DNA of 64,000 nucleotides from RPQJ01 sp046347155 (GCA_046347155.1 JAXMGT010000001.1:372001-436000); one strand, 5' to 3'. Counted from the stretch's first letter, positions 42,126-51,904 are shown. The notes: generated from the letters alone by a model not told the origin. Made by a program: numbers and translations.

Positions 42126-45100
42126 CCGGCCGTCGCGCCGGATCACCCGCGTCGCGCCGGTCGCCCCGGGCTCGCCACCGTCGAGGCCGAACGGAGGCAC
42201 GCGCCGCCGGTTCGCGAGTATCGCCGCGGTCATCGGCTCCCTGAATTCGACGCGGCGCACCAGGCCGTCGCCGCCGCGCCACTCGCCGGCGCCGCCCGAC
42301 CCGCGCCGGATCGAGAATTCCCGCAGCAGCACCGGGTAGCGACGCTCGAGCACCTCGGGGTCCGTGAGCCGCGAATTCGTCATGTGCGTCTGCACGCCGC
42401 TCGCGCCGTCGAAACCCGGTCCGGCGCCGGCACCGCCGGCGATCGTCTCGTAGTACTGGTGGCGCTCGTTGCCGAACGTGAAGTTGTTCATCGTGCCTTG
42501 CGCGGCGGCCTGCAGGCCGAGCGCGCCATAGAGCGCGTCGACGATGCACTGCGAGGTCTCGACGTTGCCGGCCACGACCGCACCCGGCGGGCGCGGATCG
42601 AGCATCGAGCCCGGCGGGACGACGATCGTGATCGGTCGCAGGCACCCGGCGTTCATCGGGATCGGCTCGTCGATCAGCGTTCGGAACACGTAGAGCACCG
42701 CCGCGACAGTCACCGCGCGCGGCGCGTTGAAGTTGTGCGCGCCCTGCGGCGACGTGCCCGTGAAATCCACGACGGCCGAGCCGCGCGCCGGGTCGACGCG
42801 TATCGCGACCTCGATCGCCGGGCCGTCGTCCATCTCGACCCGCCAGCGGCCGTCGCGCAACCGTCGAATCGCGCGACGCATGCAGGCCTCGGCGTTGTCC
42901 TGCACGTGGCCCATGTAGGCGAGCAGCGTCGCGGTGCCCACCTCGCGCGCGGCCCGCTCGAGCTCGCGCGCGCCGCGGGCGTTCGCGGCGAGCTGCGCAC
43001 GCAGGTCCGCGAGGTTCTGCGCGGGGTTGCGCGTCGGCCAGCGGCCGGCGGAGAGCAGCGAGCGGATCAGCGCCTCGTCGAGCCGGCCGTCGCGCAGGAT
43101 CCGCACGGGCTCAACGAGTGCGCCTTCCTCGCCGATGTCGCGGCTGCGGGGCGGCATCGAGCCCGGCGTGATGCCGCCGACGTCCGCGTGGTGGGCGCGC
43201 GAGGCCGTGAAATACAGGATCCGCCGCCCGTCCGGGTCGTACACCGGCGTCACGACCGTGATGTCGGGCAGGTGCGTGCCCCCCGCGTAGGGCGAGTTGA
43301 CCATGCACGCGTCGCCCGGCTGCAGGTCCGCGCCACAGCGCTCGATCACGGCCGAGACGCTCGCGCCCATCGACCCGAGATGCACGGGCATGTGCGGCGC
43401 GTTCGCGACCAGGTTCGCGTCCGCGTCGAAGATCGCGCACGAGTAATCGAGCCGTTCCTTGATGTTCACCGAGCTGGCGGTCTGCCGGAGCACGACACCC
43501 ATCTGCTCGGCGACGTGCATGTAGAGGCCGTTCATCACCTCGAGTCGCATCGGGTCTGGCGTGCCCGCGTGACCTGCGACGGTGCGTGGCGACGCACGGT
43601 CGCGCACGAGGCGCAGTCGACCGTCGTCGCCGGCGCGCGCCGCCCAGCCGGCCTCGATCCAGACGGTCGCACCGTGTTCGGCGATGATGGCCGGTCCGTG
43701 CAATTCGACGCCGCCGCCGCACTCGTCGCGACGCACGAGCGGCACCTCGCGCCACACGCCGTCCACCCAAGCGCGCGTCACGGTGCCGCGGGCGCCGACC
43801 CCGCCGGTCGCACCGGCCGGCGCAGCAGCGGATGTCGGGAGGGCCGCGGTCTCGACTGCCTCGACCCGGCACTCGGCGACGATGATCGTCGCGCCCGGGT
43901 CGCGGTAGCCGTAGAGACGCAGGTGCGCGTCCGCGTACGCGGCGAGCAACGCCCCGCGGTCGCCCCAGGGCACCTCGAGCGCCGAATCCGATCCGGCGTG
44001 GCGCAGTGCCACCGTCGGTTCGCAGCGGATCGAGGTCGCCTCGACGCCCTGTCGGGCGAGTTCTTCCCGCGCCGACTGCTCGAGGTCGGCGAGCACGTGC
44101 GCGGCCTCGGCGACCCCGCGCTCGTCGCAACGCAGTTCGGTGCCGAGGCGACGCACGCAGCGCCGCTCGGCAAGTCCGATCCCGTGCGCGGACAGCACGC
44201 CGGCCAGCGGGTCGAGCACGACCTCGTCCATCCCGAGCGCGGTCGCGACCGCGCAGGCGTGCTGGCCCGCCGCTCCGCCGAACGGCATCAGTGCAAAGCC
44301 GGCCGGGTCGTGGCCCTGCCCGAGCGCGAGTTCGCGGATCGCGTTCGCCATGCGGCCGACCGCGACCGTGAGGAACGCCGAGGCCAGCGTCTCGACGTCG
44401 TAGGCGCCACCCTCGGCGACGATCGTCGCGACGATGTCCGCGAGCCGTGCGCGCGCGACGGCGGCGTCGAGCGGCTCGTCGCCGGCGGGACCGAACACGC
44501 GCGGGAAATGCGCCGGGTCGATGCGCCCGAGCACGACGTTGCAGTCCGTGATCGTGGCCGGGCCGCCGCACCGGTAGCAGGCGGGCCCTGGATCGGCGCC
44601 GGCCGAGGCGGGGCCGACCTGCAGGCGCCCGTCCGAGTAGCGCACGATCGATCCGCCACCGGCCGCGATCGTGTGCACGTCCATCATCGGCACGTGCAGG
44701 CGCACGCCGTCGATCTCGGTCGCGCTGCGCCGGGGCAGCCGGCCCGCGTACAGGCTGACGTCCGTCGACGTCCCGCCCATGTCGAAGCCGATGAGCCGCC
44801 CGCCCCCCCGCTCGCGTGCCACGGCCGCGAGGCCCACGACGCCACCCGCCGGGCCGGACAGCACGCTGTTGATCCCGCGGAAGCCGGCCGCGTCGACGAG
44901 GCCGCCGTTGCTCTGCATCATCGCGAGCCGCGCGTCGCCGTGCCCGGTCGCGAGGTCCTGCGTGAAGCCGCGCACGTAGTCGGCCAGCACGGGCGTCAGG
45001 TAGGCGTCCGCCACCGCGCTGTCGCCCCGCGCGACGAGTCCGACCACGGGCGCGACTTCGTGCGACGCGGTTACCTCGCGGAAGCCGAGTCCACGTGCGA

Positions 45101-45647
45101 TGCGCACGGCGACCCGCTCGTGCTCCGGGTTTGCGAGTGCGTGCAGGAACGCGACCGCGACGGCCGTGCAGCCCGCGCGGCGGGCCTCCGCGAGCGCGGC
45201 CTCGAGCGCGGCCGTGTCGAGCGGTGCGAGCACGCGACCCGAGGCATCGAGCCGCTCGTGCGCCTCGACGACCCGCGCGTGCAGCGGCGGCGGCAGGCGG
45301 ATCCCGCGGGCGAAGATGTCCGGGCGGTGCTGGTAGCCGATCCGGAGCAGGTCCCGGAACCCGCGCGTCGTGACGAACACGGTCGACGCACCGGTGCGCT
45401 CGAGCAGCGCGTTCGTCGCGACCGTCGTGCCGAGACGAACCGACGCGACGCGGGCCCCGGTGCCGCCCTGGCGCGCGAGCACCTCGCCGATCGCCCGCAC
45501 GGCGGGGTCGCCGCGACGGCCGGGGTCGCGTGACAGCACCTTGTGCACATGCAGGCGACCCGTCGGGTCCCGGGCGACGACATCGGTGAACGTGCCGCCG
45601 CGGTCGATCGCGAATTGCCAGCCGTCGCGGTCGTTGGTCCGGTCCAT
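42018..45647 (-). CDS. fused hydantoinase A/B (5-oxoprolinase family)
   Basis: A 1209-residue ATP-dependent enzyme with HyuA-like (1-~690) and HyuB-like (~700-1209) parts. The ATP-binding N-terminal motif DRGGTFTDVVARD, the Gly-rich GFDMGGTSTDVSLY, and in the B half NGLYMHVAEQMGVVLRQTASSVNIKERLDYSCAIFD, DIGEEGALVEP and the terminal EISTPGGGGYG are characteristic. It opens 5-oxoproline, or a hydantoin, with ATP. The start MDRTND at 45647 is preferred over a further ATG at 45680. The last ~35 codons, which include the conserved C-terminal motif, overlap the tail-sheath-like gene on the other strand. Confidence 0.9.
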   Translation of the reverse strand: MDRTNDRDGWQFAIDRGGTFTDVVARDPTGRLHVHKVLSRDPGRRGDPAVRAIGEVLARQGGTGARVASVRLGTTVATNALLERTGASTVFVTTRGFRDLLRIGYQHRPDIFARGIRLPPPLHARVVEAHERLDASGRVLAPLDTAALEAALAEARRAGCTAVAVAFLHALANPEHERVAVRIARGLGFREVTASHEVAPVVGLVARGDSAVADAYLTPVLADYVRGFTQDLATGHGDARLAMMQSNGGLVDAAGFRGINSVLSGPAGGVVGLAAVARERGGGRLIGFDMGGTSTDVSLYAGRLPRRSATEIDGVRLHVPMMDVHTIAAGGGSIVRYSDGRLQVGPASAGADPGPACYRCGGPATITDCNVVLGRIDPAHFPRVFGPAGDEPLDAAVARARLADIVATIVAEGGAYDVETLASAFLTVAVGRMANAIRELALGQGHDPAGFALMPFGGAAGQHACAVATALGMDEVVLDPLAGVLSAHGIGLAERRCVRRLGTELRCDERGVAEAAHVLADLEQSAREELARQGVEATSIRCEPTVALRHAGSDSALEVPWGDRGALLAAYADAHLRLYGYRDPGATIIVAECRVEAVETAALPTSAAAPAGATGGVGARGTVTRAWVDGVWREVPLVRRDECGGGVELHGPAIIAEHGATVWIEAGWAARAGDDGRLRLVRDRASPRTVAGHAGTPDPMRLEVMNGLYMHVAEQMGVVLRQTASSVNIKERLDYSCAIFDADANLVANAPHMPVHLGSMGASVSAVIERCGADLQPGDACMVNSPYAGGTHLPDITVVTPVYDPDGRRILYFTASRAHHADVGGITPGSMPPRSRDIGEEGALVEPVRILRDGRLDEALIRSLLSAGRWPTRNPAQNLADLRAQLAANARGARELERAAREVGTATLLAYMGHVQDNAEACMRRAIRRLRDGRWRVEMDDGPAIEVAIRVDPARGSAVVDFTGTSPQGAHNFNAPRAVTVAAVLYVFRTLIDEPIPMNAGCLRPITIVVPPGSMLDPRPPGAVVAGNVETSQCIVDALYGALGLQAAAQGTMNNFTFGNERHQYYETIAGGAGAGPGFDGASGVQTHMTNSRLTDPEVLERRYPVLLREFSIRRGSGGAGEWRGGDGLVRRVEFREPMTAAILANRRRVPPFGLDGGEPGATGATRVIRRDGRSEALPATAEIAVEAGDSVEISTPGGGGYGRREAGR

Positions 45648-45724
45648 GGCCAACTCTCGCACGACGGTCGGCCCGGGCAAACACTCGCTTGAGTGGACCG
45701 GGCCCCGTGACTAGCATCCCTCGC

Positions 45725-46075
45725 ATGGACGACGCGGAACGGGCGATCCTCGAGGTGGTCTCGGCCGTGCCACGCGGTCGCGTGACCACCTACGGCGGTG
45801 TCGCGCAGCGTGCCGGCTGGCCCGGACGGGCGCGGCTGGTCGGGCGGGTGCTGTCCCGGCTGCCGTCGGGCAGCCGCGTTCCGTGGCACCGGGTCGTCGC
45901 GGCCGGCGGCCGCATCGCGTTTCCCGACGGCTCCGACGCCCGCCGGCGCCAGGTCGAGCGGCTGCGCACCGAAGGGGTCGGATTCCGCGGGGGCCGCGTG
46001 GACCTTGCGCGGCACGGATGGGGGAGCCCGCGCGGCACCCTCGACCGCCTGCTGTGGGGCGGCGATGAGAACTGA
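45725..46075 (+). CDS. alkyltransferase-like (ATL) DNA-binding protein
   Basis: A 116-residue protein of the MGMT C-terminal type. It has the DNA-binding helix region PRGRVTTYGGVAQRAG and the active-site segment SRVPWHRVVAAGGRIAFP, but the nucleophilic Cys of the PCHR motif is replaced by Trp54 (PWHR). Such ATL proteins bind O6-alkylguanine and hand it to nucleotide excision repair. The ATG at 45725 lies 7 bases after TAGCAT. A tandem UvrA is in the same window but 24 kb away, so any link is only thematic. Confidence 0.9.
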   Translation: MDDAERAILEVVSAVPRGRVTTYGGVAQRAGWPGRARLVGRVLSRLPSGSRVPWHRVVAAGGRIAFPDGSDARRRQVERLRTEGVGFRGGRVDLARHGWGSPRGTLDRLLWGGDEN

Positions 46076-46137
46076 GTCCGGACGCCGGGCCGCGCCGGGC
46101 ATATGATTCGCGCCACACGGTCCGAAGGTGTCCTCGC

Positions 46138-46650
46138 ATGGTCGATCGCTACGTAGTCTTCTCGCACGGCAAGGACGGCGAACCCTGGGGCAGCAAGATC
46201 TCCGCGATGGCGGAACTTGCGCGCGAGGAGGGCTTCCAGGTCGAGTCGGTGGACTACCGCGGTATCGACGACCCGCGCGACCGGGTGACCCGGCTGCTCT
46301 CGTTCTGCAAGGACCTGCGGGGTTCGCTCGTGCTCGTGGGCTCGAGCATGGGCGGCTACGTCTCGGTGGCCGCGTCCTCGCTGCTGCAGGCGCGAGGGAT
46401 GTTCCTGCTCGCCCCGGCGCTGTACATGCCGGGCTACGAGAAATTCAGCCCGCGGCCGGCCGCTTGCACGACCGCGATCGTCCACGGCTGGCGGGACGAC
46501 GTGATCCCGGTCGACAACAGCATCCGGTACGCGCGGGAGTACAAGGCGACGCTGCACGTCGTCGACTCGGACCACGGCCTGCTCGACCAGATCCGCGCGA
46601 TCAACCACTACTTCACCTACTTCCTGTTCGCGGTCGAGGAATTCCTCTGA
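46138..46650 (+). CDS. alpha/beta hydrolase fold protein
   Basis: A 170-residue single-domain alpha/beta hydrolase. The nucleophile elbow is GSSMGG (Ser near residue 70), with VVFSHGKDGEPWG at the start and HGWRDDVIPVDNSIRYA plus DSDHGLL giving the likely Asp and His. This size and the YCJY/KFH-like layout suggest a small esterase or thioesterase. Substrate is unknown. It lies 62 bases after the ATL gene. Confidence 0.82.
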   Translation: MVDRYVVFSHGKDGEPWGSKISAMAELAREEGFQVESVDYRGIDDPRDRVTRLLSFCKDLRGSLVLVGSSMGGYVSVAASSLLQARGMFLLAPALYMPGYEKFSPRPAACTTAIVHGWRDDVIPVDNSIRYAREYKATLHVVDSDHGLLDQIRAINHYFTYFLFAVEEFL

Positions 46651-46731
46651 GGCCGGTGCGTGCGCGGCCGGCCCGCGCCCCGCGCGGGTCCATCGGGTAA
46701 GATCGCGCCGTTGGACGGACACGGGGGACGC

Positions 46732-46992
46732 ATGGGAACCAGAGCCCGGACGGCCGCAGTGCTGCTCGCACTCGCCCTGGTCGCCGCCTGCGGCGGGGCG
46801 GAGGCGCCGCAGGACGAGGCGGAGGCCCGCGAAAAGGGACGCGACACCGACAAGACCGTCTTCGACGACATGGTCCAGACCGAGGACCGGGCCCGCGGCG
46901 TCGAACAGACGACGATGGACGCGAAGGCGGCGACGGACGCGGCGATCGAGGCGCAGACCGGCGGGGACGCGCCGGAGGACCCGGCGAACTGA
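46732..46992 (+). CDS. small lipoprotein of unknown function
   Basis: An 86-residue protein with signal peptide and lipobox LVAACGG, followed by a charged, Ala-rich region without recognisable domains. A GGGGGA Shine-Dalgarno sequence precedes the ATG, and a GGTAAGAT box (46696-46703) may be its promoter. Codon use is normal. I cannot name it. Confidence 0.65.
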   Translation: MGTRARTAAVLLALALVAACGGAEAPQDEAEAREKGRDTDKTVFDDMVQTEDRARGVEQTTMDAKAATDAAIEAQTGGDAPEDPAN

Positions 46993-47065
46993 GCGACGCG
47001 TCCGTGCGCGCGCTTTGGCGCGCACGGCGGCGCGCGCAGTGCCCGGACCCCGCGAGACCGACAGC

Positions 47066-49516
47066 TTGAGCGTCCTCACACCCGCCGAACGACTCATCCT
47101 GCCCCTGGTGCGGCGTTTCGTCGCGCTGTGGGTGCGACCGTCCGTGCTGCCCGACGGCATCGGCACGCGGCTGGCCGGGCGCCGCGGCCTCGTCTACGCG
47201 CTCGAGAAGCGCAGCGTCGTCGACCTCGCGGTGCTCGAGCACGTCTGCCGCGAGGCCGGCCTCCCGTCGCCGCTCGCGCCGGGACCGTCGTTGTCGGCCT
47301 CGGTGCTGTTCCTCGAGCGGCGGGCCGGGTTCCTGCGCATGCGCGTCGACCGACGGATGCCGGACGCACTGCGCGAACTCGCCGCCGCCTCGGCGGCCGA
47401 CCCGGGCCTCGAGGCGGAACTCGTGCCGGTGAGCCTGTTCTGGGGCCGTGCGCCCGGACGGGAGCGGTCGTGGTTCCGGCTGCTGGTCGCCGAGGGCTGG
47501 GACATCGGCGGCCGGTTCCGCAAGGTGCTGTCGCTGCTGCTGAACGGCCGCAACCTGCTGCTGCTCGTCGGCGACCCGCTGCCGCTCGCGGGCGGTCCGC
47601 TCGAGACCCGCGGCACGCCGCGCGGTCCGCGGCGGATGTGGCGGCAGCTTCGCGCCCAGTTCCGCGCCCAGCGGACCGCGACGATCGGCCCCGACCTCTC
47701 GCACCGCCGCACGATCGTCGCGAACGTGCTGCGCACGCAGCTCGTGCGCGACGCGGTGCGCGACGAGATGAAGGCCAAGGGCCAGACGCGCCGGGCGGCG
47801 CTCGAGGTGGCGCGCGGCTACGCGAAGGAGATCGCGGCGAACTACTCGCACCCGTTCGTCGTGTTCATGTCCGGCGTGCTCGGCAAGCTCTGGAACCGGC
47901 TCTACGACGGCGTCGAACTCGCGAACCTGTCGAGTCTGGCGGGCGTCGGCGACGGCGCCGAGGTCATCTACGTGCCCTGCCACCGCAGCCACATGGATTA
48001 CCTGCTCCTCTCGTACGTGGTGTACCACAAGGGTTACGCGGTGCCGCACATCGCGGCCGGCATCAACCTGAACATGCCCGTGATCGGGTCGTTCCTGCGG
48101 CGCGGCGGCGCGTTCTTCCTGCGCCGCAGCTTCTCGGGCAACGCGCTCTACACGGCCGTGTTCGTCAAGTACGTCGGCCTGATGATGGCGCGCGGGCACT
48201 CGATCGAGTACTTCATCGAGGGTGGCCGCAGCCGCAGCGGGCGGCTGCTGCAGCCGAAGACCGGCATGCTCGCGATGACGGTGCGCAGCTACCTGCGCGA
48301 GCCGCGCCGCCCGGTCGTGTTCGTCCCGGTGTACTTCGGCTACGAGCGGCTGGTCGAGGGCCGCACCTACATCGGCGAGCTCTCGGGGCGACCGAAGGAG
48401 AAGGAATCGCTGCTGACGCTCCTGAAGACGATCCCGGAACTGCGCCGCCAGTTCGGGAAGGTCTACGTGAGCTTCGGCGAGCCCTTGCCGCTCGACGAGG
48501 CGATACGCCGCCACGCGCCCGACTGGCGCGGCGAGCCCTCGGGGTCGGACGACCGGCCGCCCTGGCTCACGCCGCTGGTGCAGGACCTCGCAACGTCGAT
48601 CATGACGCGGATCAACGCCGCGGCCTGCGTGACGCCGGTGAACCTGCTCGGGCTCGTGCTGCTCGCGACGCCCCGCCACAGCATGGGGGAGGCCGACCTC
48701 GCCCGGCTGCTCGAGGTCTACGCGGCGCTGCTGCGAGGGTCCGGTTACTCGGGCCGGGTGTGGGTCACCGACCTCGACGGGGCCGGGATCATCCGCTACG
48801 GCGAGACGCTCGGCATCCTGAAGCGCGAGCCGCACGAACTCGGCGACATCCTGCGGATGAGCGACCAGACGGCGATCCTGACCAGCTACTTCAGGAACAA
48901 CTCACTGCACCTGCTCCTGATGCCGTCGCTGCTCGCCTGCGCGTTCCTGAACAATCCAGCGGTCCGCCGCGCCGACCTGCTGCGCCTCGCGTGGCGCGCC
49001 TACCCGTACGTCGCGGACGAGTACTTCCTCCGCTGGCGCGAGGACGAGCTGCCCGGCGTCGTGGACGGGCTGCTCGAGCTCATGCGCGGGCTCGGGCTGC
49101 TCGACGCGTCCGAGGACCGCAGCGAGTGGCGGCGGCCGCCCGCGGAGTCGCGCGAGGCCGTGCAGCTCTCGGTGCTCGCGCGAGCGAGCGTCCCGATCAT
49201 CGAGCGCTACTACCTCGCGGTCTCGCTGCTCCTGAAGGCGGGCAGCGGCACGCTGACGCAGGCCGAGCTCGAGCGCCAGTGCGAGCTGATGGCCCAGCGC
49301 ATGTCGTTGCTGTACGAGCTTTCGGCCCCCGAGTTCTTCGAGCGTTCGCAGTTCAAGAACTTCATCGACCTGGCGAAGGCGCGCAAGGTGCTCGCGACGG
49401 ACCCGGACGGAAGGCTCAGCTTCCAGCCGGCGATGATCGAGGCGATCGTGCAGGACGCCCAGCTCGTGCTGCACGAGCAGATCCGGAACTCGATCCTGCA
49501 GATCGTCCACCGCTGA
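47066..49516 (+). CDS. plsB: glycerol-3-phosphate 1-O-acyltransferase
   Basis: An 816-residue PlsB-type membrane enzyme (E. coli 807) that acylates sn-glycerol 3-phosphate, the first step of phospholipid synthesis. Acyltransferase motif HRSHMDYLLLSY (HX4D), then GGAFFLRRSF, FIEGGRSRSGRL and VPVYFGYERL are in order. TTG at 47066 aligns best with E. coli PlsB; TTG at 47015 and GTG at 47039 are in-frame alternatives. There is no terminator or promoter signal of note. Confidence 0.92.
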   Translation: MSVLTPAERLILPLVRRFVALWVRPSVLPDGIGTRLAGRRGLVYALEKRSVVDLAVLEHVCREAGLPSPLAPGPSLSASVLFLERRAGFLRMRVDRRMPDALRELAAASAADPGLEAELVPVSLFWGRAPGRERSWFRLLVAEGWDIGGRFRKVLSLLLNGRNLLLLVGDPLPLAGGPLETRGTPRGPRRMWRQLRAQFRAQRTATIGPDLSHRRTIVANVLRTQLVRDAVRDEMKAKGQTRRAALEVARGYAKEIAANYSHPFVVFMSGVLGKLWNRLYDGVELANLSSLAGVGDGAEVIYVPCHRSHMDYLLLSYVVYHKGYAVPHIAAGINLNMPVIGSFLRRGGAFFLRRSFSGNALYTAVFVKYVGLMMARGHSIEYFIEGGRSRSGRLLQPKTGMLAMTVRSYLREPRRPVVFVPVYFGYERLVEGRTYIGELSGRPKEKESLLTLLKTIPELRRQFGKVYVSFGEPLPLDEAIRRHAPDWRGEPSGSDDRPPWLTPLVQDLATSIMTRINAAACVTPVNLLGLVLLATPRHSMGEADLARLLEVYAALLRGSGYSGRVWVTDLDGAGIIRYGETLGILKREPHELGDILRMSDQTAILTSYFRNNSLHLLLMPSLLACAFLNNPAVRRADLLRLAWRAYPYVADEYFLRWREDELPGVVDGLLELMRGLGLLDASEDRSEWRRPPAESREAVQLSVLARASVPIIERYYLAVSLLLKAGSGTLTQAELERQCELMAQRMSLLYELSAPEFFERSQFKNFIDLAKARKVLATDPDGRLSFQPAMIEAIVQDAQLVLHEQIRNSILQIVHR

Positions 49517-49531
49517 GCGGCGGCCCCGCCT

Positions 49532-49957
49532 TCAGTCGTCGGGACGCACCCGTCCCCGCAGGCGTTTCGCCCTCGAGGCCCTGGCCTTGCCGTCGAGCCG
49601 GCGCTCGCGGGACGCGCGGGTCGGCTTCGTGGCGCGCCGCGCCTTCGGCTCGACGAGCGACTCGCGGATCATCGCCACCAGCCGCTCGATCGCGTCGGCG
49701 CGATTGCGCTCGAGCGAGCGGTGGCGCTGCGCGTCGATGACGATCAGCCCGGCCTCGGTCATCCGCCGGCCGGCGATCCGCGCCAGGCGTCGTCGCGCGC
49801 TGGCGCCGAGCCCCGGCCACGCCGCGCTGTCGAAGCGCAGCTCGACCGCATTAGACACCTTGTTGACGTTCTGGCCGCCGGGGCCGGACGCGCGGACCGC
49901 GCGCCACTCGACCAGCGCCTCCGGGATCTCGAGCGTGCCCGACACCGCGATCGCCAC
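49532..49957 (-). CDS. arfB: alternative ribosome-rescue factor (peptidyl-tRNA hydrolase) ArfB
   Basis: A 141-residue release-factor-like protein. ASGPGGQNVNKVSNAVELRF contains the catalytic GGQ, and the C-terminal basic tail (RRATKPTRASRERRLDGKARASRAKRLRGRVR) enters the mRNA channel of stalled ribosomes. It hydrolyses the peptidyl-tRNA on non-stop ribosomes. The start is GTG at 49957, three bases after the mechanosensitive-channel gene stop, at the end of a tight leftward operon. Confidence 0.93.
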   Translation of the reverse strand: MAIAVSGTLEIPEALVEWRAVRASGPGGQNVNKVSNAVELRFDSAAWPGLGASARRRLARIAGRRMTEAGLIVIDAQRHRSLERNRADAIERLVAMIRESLVEPKARRATKPTRASRERRLDGKARASRAKRLRGRVRPDD

Positions 49958-49960
49958 GGC

Positions 49961-51289
49961 TCAATCGTCGGCCGCGGGCCGCAGGTCGCCGACGCGCGGG
50001 TTGACCACCTTGAGGCGGACCTCGCGCTGCGCGACCGGAATCGTGACCCCGTGCTCGCGGAACAGGCGCCAGATCGCCCGGTTCACGTCCGAACGCACGT
50101 TGTTCACGCCCTCGTGGGGGTCCGGGATCCAGAACCGGAGCTCGAGGTCGATCCCGTGGTCGCCGAAGTGCATCAGCCTCGCGACCGGCGCCGGGTCGCG
50201 GATCACCCGCGGGTGGCCCTCGGTCGCCGCGAGGATCAGCCGCATCGCGAGTTCCGGGTCGTCGCGGTAACTTACGCGCACCGGCAGCTTCAGGCGCACG
50301 CGCGGGTCGCCGTAGCTCCAGTTGATCACCGGGCTCGTGATCAGGTTCTGGTTCGGGACCAGCGTCGACACGCCGTCGCGGTCCCGCACGACGACGTAGC
50401 GCCCGCGCAGCTGCTCGACCCAGCCGAAGCCCTCGGTCGCGGTGCCCGGCATCCCGGTGAAGCTGATCACGTCGCCGGGCTTGATCGACCGGTCCATCAG
50501 CAGCACGAAGCCGCTGACGAAGTTCGCCGCGATGCTCTGCAGGCCGAAGCCGAGACCGATGCCGACGGCCCCGGTCAGCACGTTGAGCGTCGTGAGGTCG
50601 AGGCCCGCCGCATTGAGCCCGACCAGCACCGACAGGCCGACCAGGAACGCCTGCGTGAACTTGGCGATCCCGATGCGCATGTTCGGTGCCAGCGCCTCGA
50701 GGCTCGACAGCCGGCGCTCGAGCCATCGCGCGATCCACAGCGCCACGACGACGAACAGGCCCACCGTGACCAGCAGCTTCGTGACCGACCACACCGAGAT
50801 GCGCGTCGCGCCGGCCGTGATGCCGATGCCGTCGAGGAACGCGATCAGCTCGTCGCCCCAGCCGAGCAGGTGCAGCGAGAGGAAGACCCAGATCAGGACG
50901 CTGATCGAGGTGCCCCAGCCCTGCAGCCGGGCCCGGGCGCCGATCGAGTGCCGGAACGAGTACACGACGAGCCGGATCACGAGGAGCAGCGCCCCGAGCC
51001 GTGCCGCGACGCCGACCAGCGCCGCCGGCAGGCCGAACAGGTTCAGCGCTCCGTCGGTGGCGAGCAGCGCGAGCAGTGCGCACGCATAGGGGGCGCCGAT
51101 CCACGCGCCCTCGCGCAGCCAGGTCGCTGCCGGTGCGGAAGGATCGGCCGGTGGCCGGCGGCCGCGCAGCAGCCGTGCCGCGACCAGCCCGGTGACGACG
51201 CACGCGGCCACCAGCGCGAGCTGCGGCAGGTTCTCGGGTTCGAGGAGCCGCGCAGCGAGCCCGGCGGCCGTGGCGAGCGTATCCGGCAT
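49961..51289 (-). CDS. mechanosensitive ion channel, MscS family
   Basis: A 442-residue inner-membrane channel with about five to six hydrophobic helices before the MscS pore helix (GAVGIGLGFGLQSIAANFVSGFVLLMDRSIKPGDVI) and the C-terminal beta domain (VEQLRGRYVVVRDRDGVSTLVPNQNLITSPVINWS). The pore's Gly/Ala-rich pattern is typical. It releases osmolytes on hypo-osmotic shock. It is three bases from both the DUF465 gene and arfB, so all are coexpressed. Confidence 0.93.
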   Translation of the reverse strand: MPDTLATAAGLAARLLEPENLPQLALVAACVVTGLVAARLLRGRRPPADPSAPAATWLREGAWIGAPYACALLALLATDGALNLFGLPAALVGVAARLGALLLVIRLVVYSFRHSIGARARLQGWGTSISVLIWVFLSLHLLGWGDELIAFLDGIGITAGATRISVWSVTKLLVTVGLFVVVALWIARWLERRLSSLEALAPNMRIGIAKFTQAFLVGLSVLVGLNAAGLDLTTLNVLTGAVGIGLGFGLQSIAANFVSGFVLLMDRSIKPGDVISFTGMPGTATEGFGWVEQLRGRYVVVRDRDGVSTLVPNQNLITSPVINWSYGDPRVRLKLPVRVSYRDDPELAMRLILAATEGHPRVIRDPAPVARLMHFGDHGIDLELRFWIPDPHEGVNNVRSDVNRAIWRLFREHGVTIPVAQREVRLKVVNPRVGDLRPAADD

Positions 51290-51292
51290 CGG

Positions 51293-51517
51293 TCAGGCGT
51301 TGAGGTCCGGGATCAGCTGGCTCTCGAGCCGCGCGATCTGGTCCTTCAGGTGGAGCTTGCGCCGCTTGAGCCGCCGCATCTGCACCTGGTCGACGTACAG
51401 GTCGAGCTGCAGCCGGTGGATCACGTCGTCGAGGTCGCGGTGCTCGATCCTGAGTTGCCTCAGGCGCTCGAGGTGCTTGAACGTCTCGGTGTCGACGTTG
51501 TCGGGCGCTTCCGCCAT
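51293..51517 (-). CDS. YdcH/DUF465 family small protein
   Basis: A 74-residue helical, charged protein of the DUF465 type. HLERLRQLRIEHRDLDDVIHRLQLD and RLKRRKLHLKDQIARLE fit the family and form a coiled coil. Its role is unclear. It stands three bases before the mscS gene. Confidence 0.85.
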   Translation of the reverse strand: MAEAPDNVDTETFKHLERLRQLRIEHRDLDDVIHRLQLDLYVDQVQMRRLKRRKLHLKDQIARLESQLIPDLNA

Positions 51518-51598
51518 AGCCGTGCCCGTGGTTCCTGCGCCGGTCGGGGGCGCTAGCTTAAGCCCGGGCCTGCCCCGGTGGATAGGGCCGTGGCTGGC

Positions 51599-51901
51599 TC
51601 ACAGGCCCACGCTGGCCACGGTCTGACCGGAGACCACCACGAACCCCTGCTGGCGGACCTGGCCGTCCCGCGTGTACTCGAACACGTAGGTGCGCTCCAG
51701 CTCGAGCGTGCCGCCCGGGCCCCGCACCGGCCGGAGCCGGCGGAACGAGACGGTGCCCTCGAGCAATGCGACACCGATCCGGCCGCAGGTCTCGAGGGCC
51801 GCCGCGTTCGCGGCCTCGCGCGCGCCGAGCGAGTCGCGCCAGTACCAGTAGCCCCCGAGCAGGAGACCGAGCAGCGCGAGCGTCGACCAGTCGAGGTCCA
51901 T
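51599..51901 (-). CDS. DUF3301 family protein
   Basis: A 100-residue protein with an N-terminal hydrophobic anchor (STLALLGLLLGGYWYW), then CGRIGVALLEGTVSFRRLRPVRGPGGTLELERTYVFEYT, typical of DUF3301. Function is unknown. It is common in gammaproteobacteria next to cysQ, as here: cysQ ends three bases before this start on the same strand. Confidence 0.88.
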   Translation of the reverse strand: MDLDWSTLALLGLLLGGYWYWRDSLGAREAANAAALETCGRIGVALLEGTVSFRRLRPVRGPGGTLELERTYVFEYTRDGQVRQQGFVVVSGQTVASVGL

Positions 51902-51904
51902 GCC

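Noticed and set aside
42384..45533. A 1049-residue + strand open frame opposite the oxoprolinase gene
   Set aside because: It is the complement of a gene with clear hydantoinase motifs on the other strand; its composition is typical of a shadow.
45725..46075. Active O6-methylguanine methyltransferase
   Set aside because: The nucleophilic Cys is replaced by Trp, so alkyl transfer is not possible; called ATL instead.
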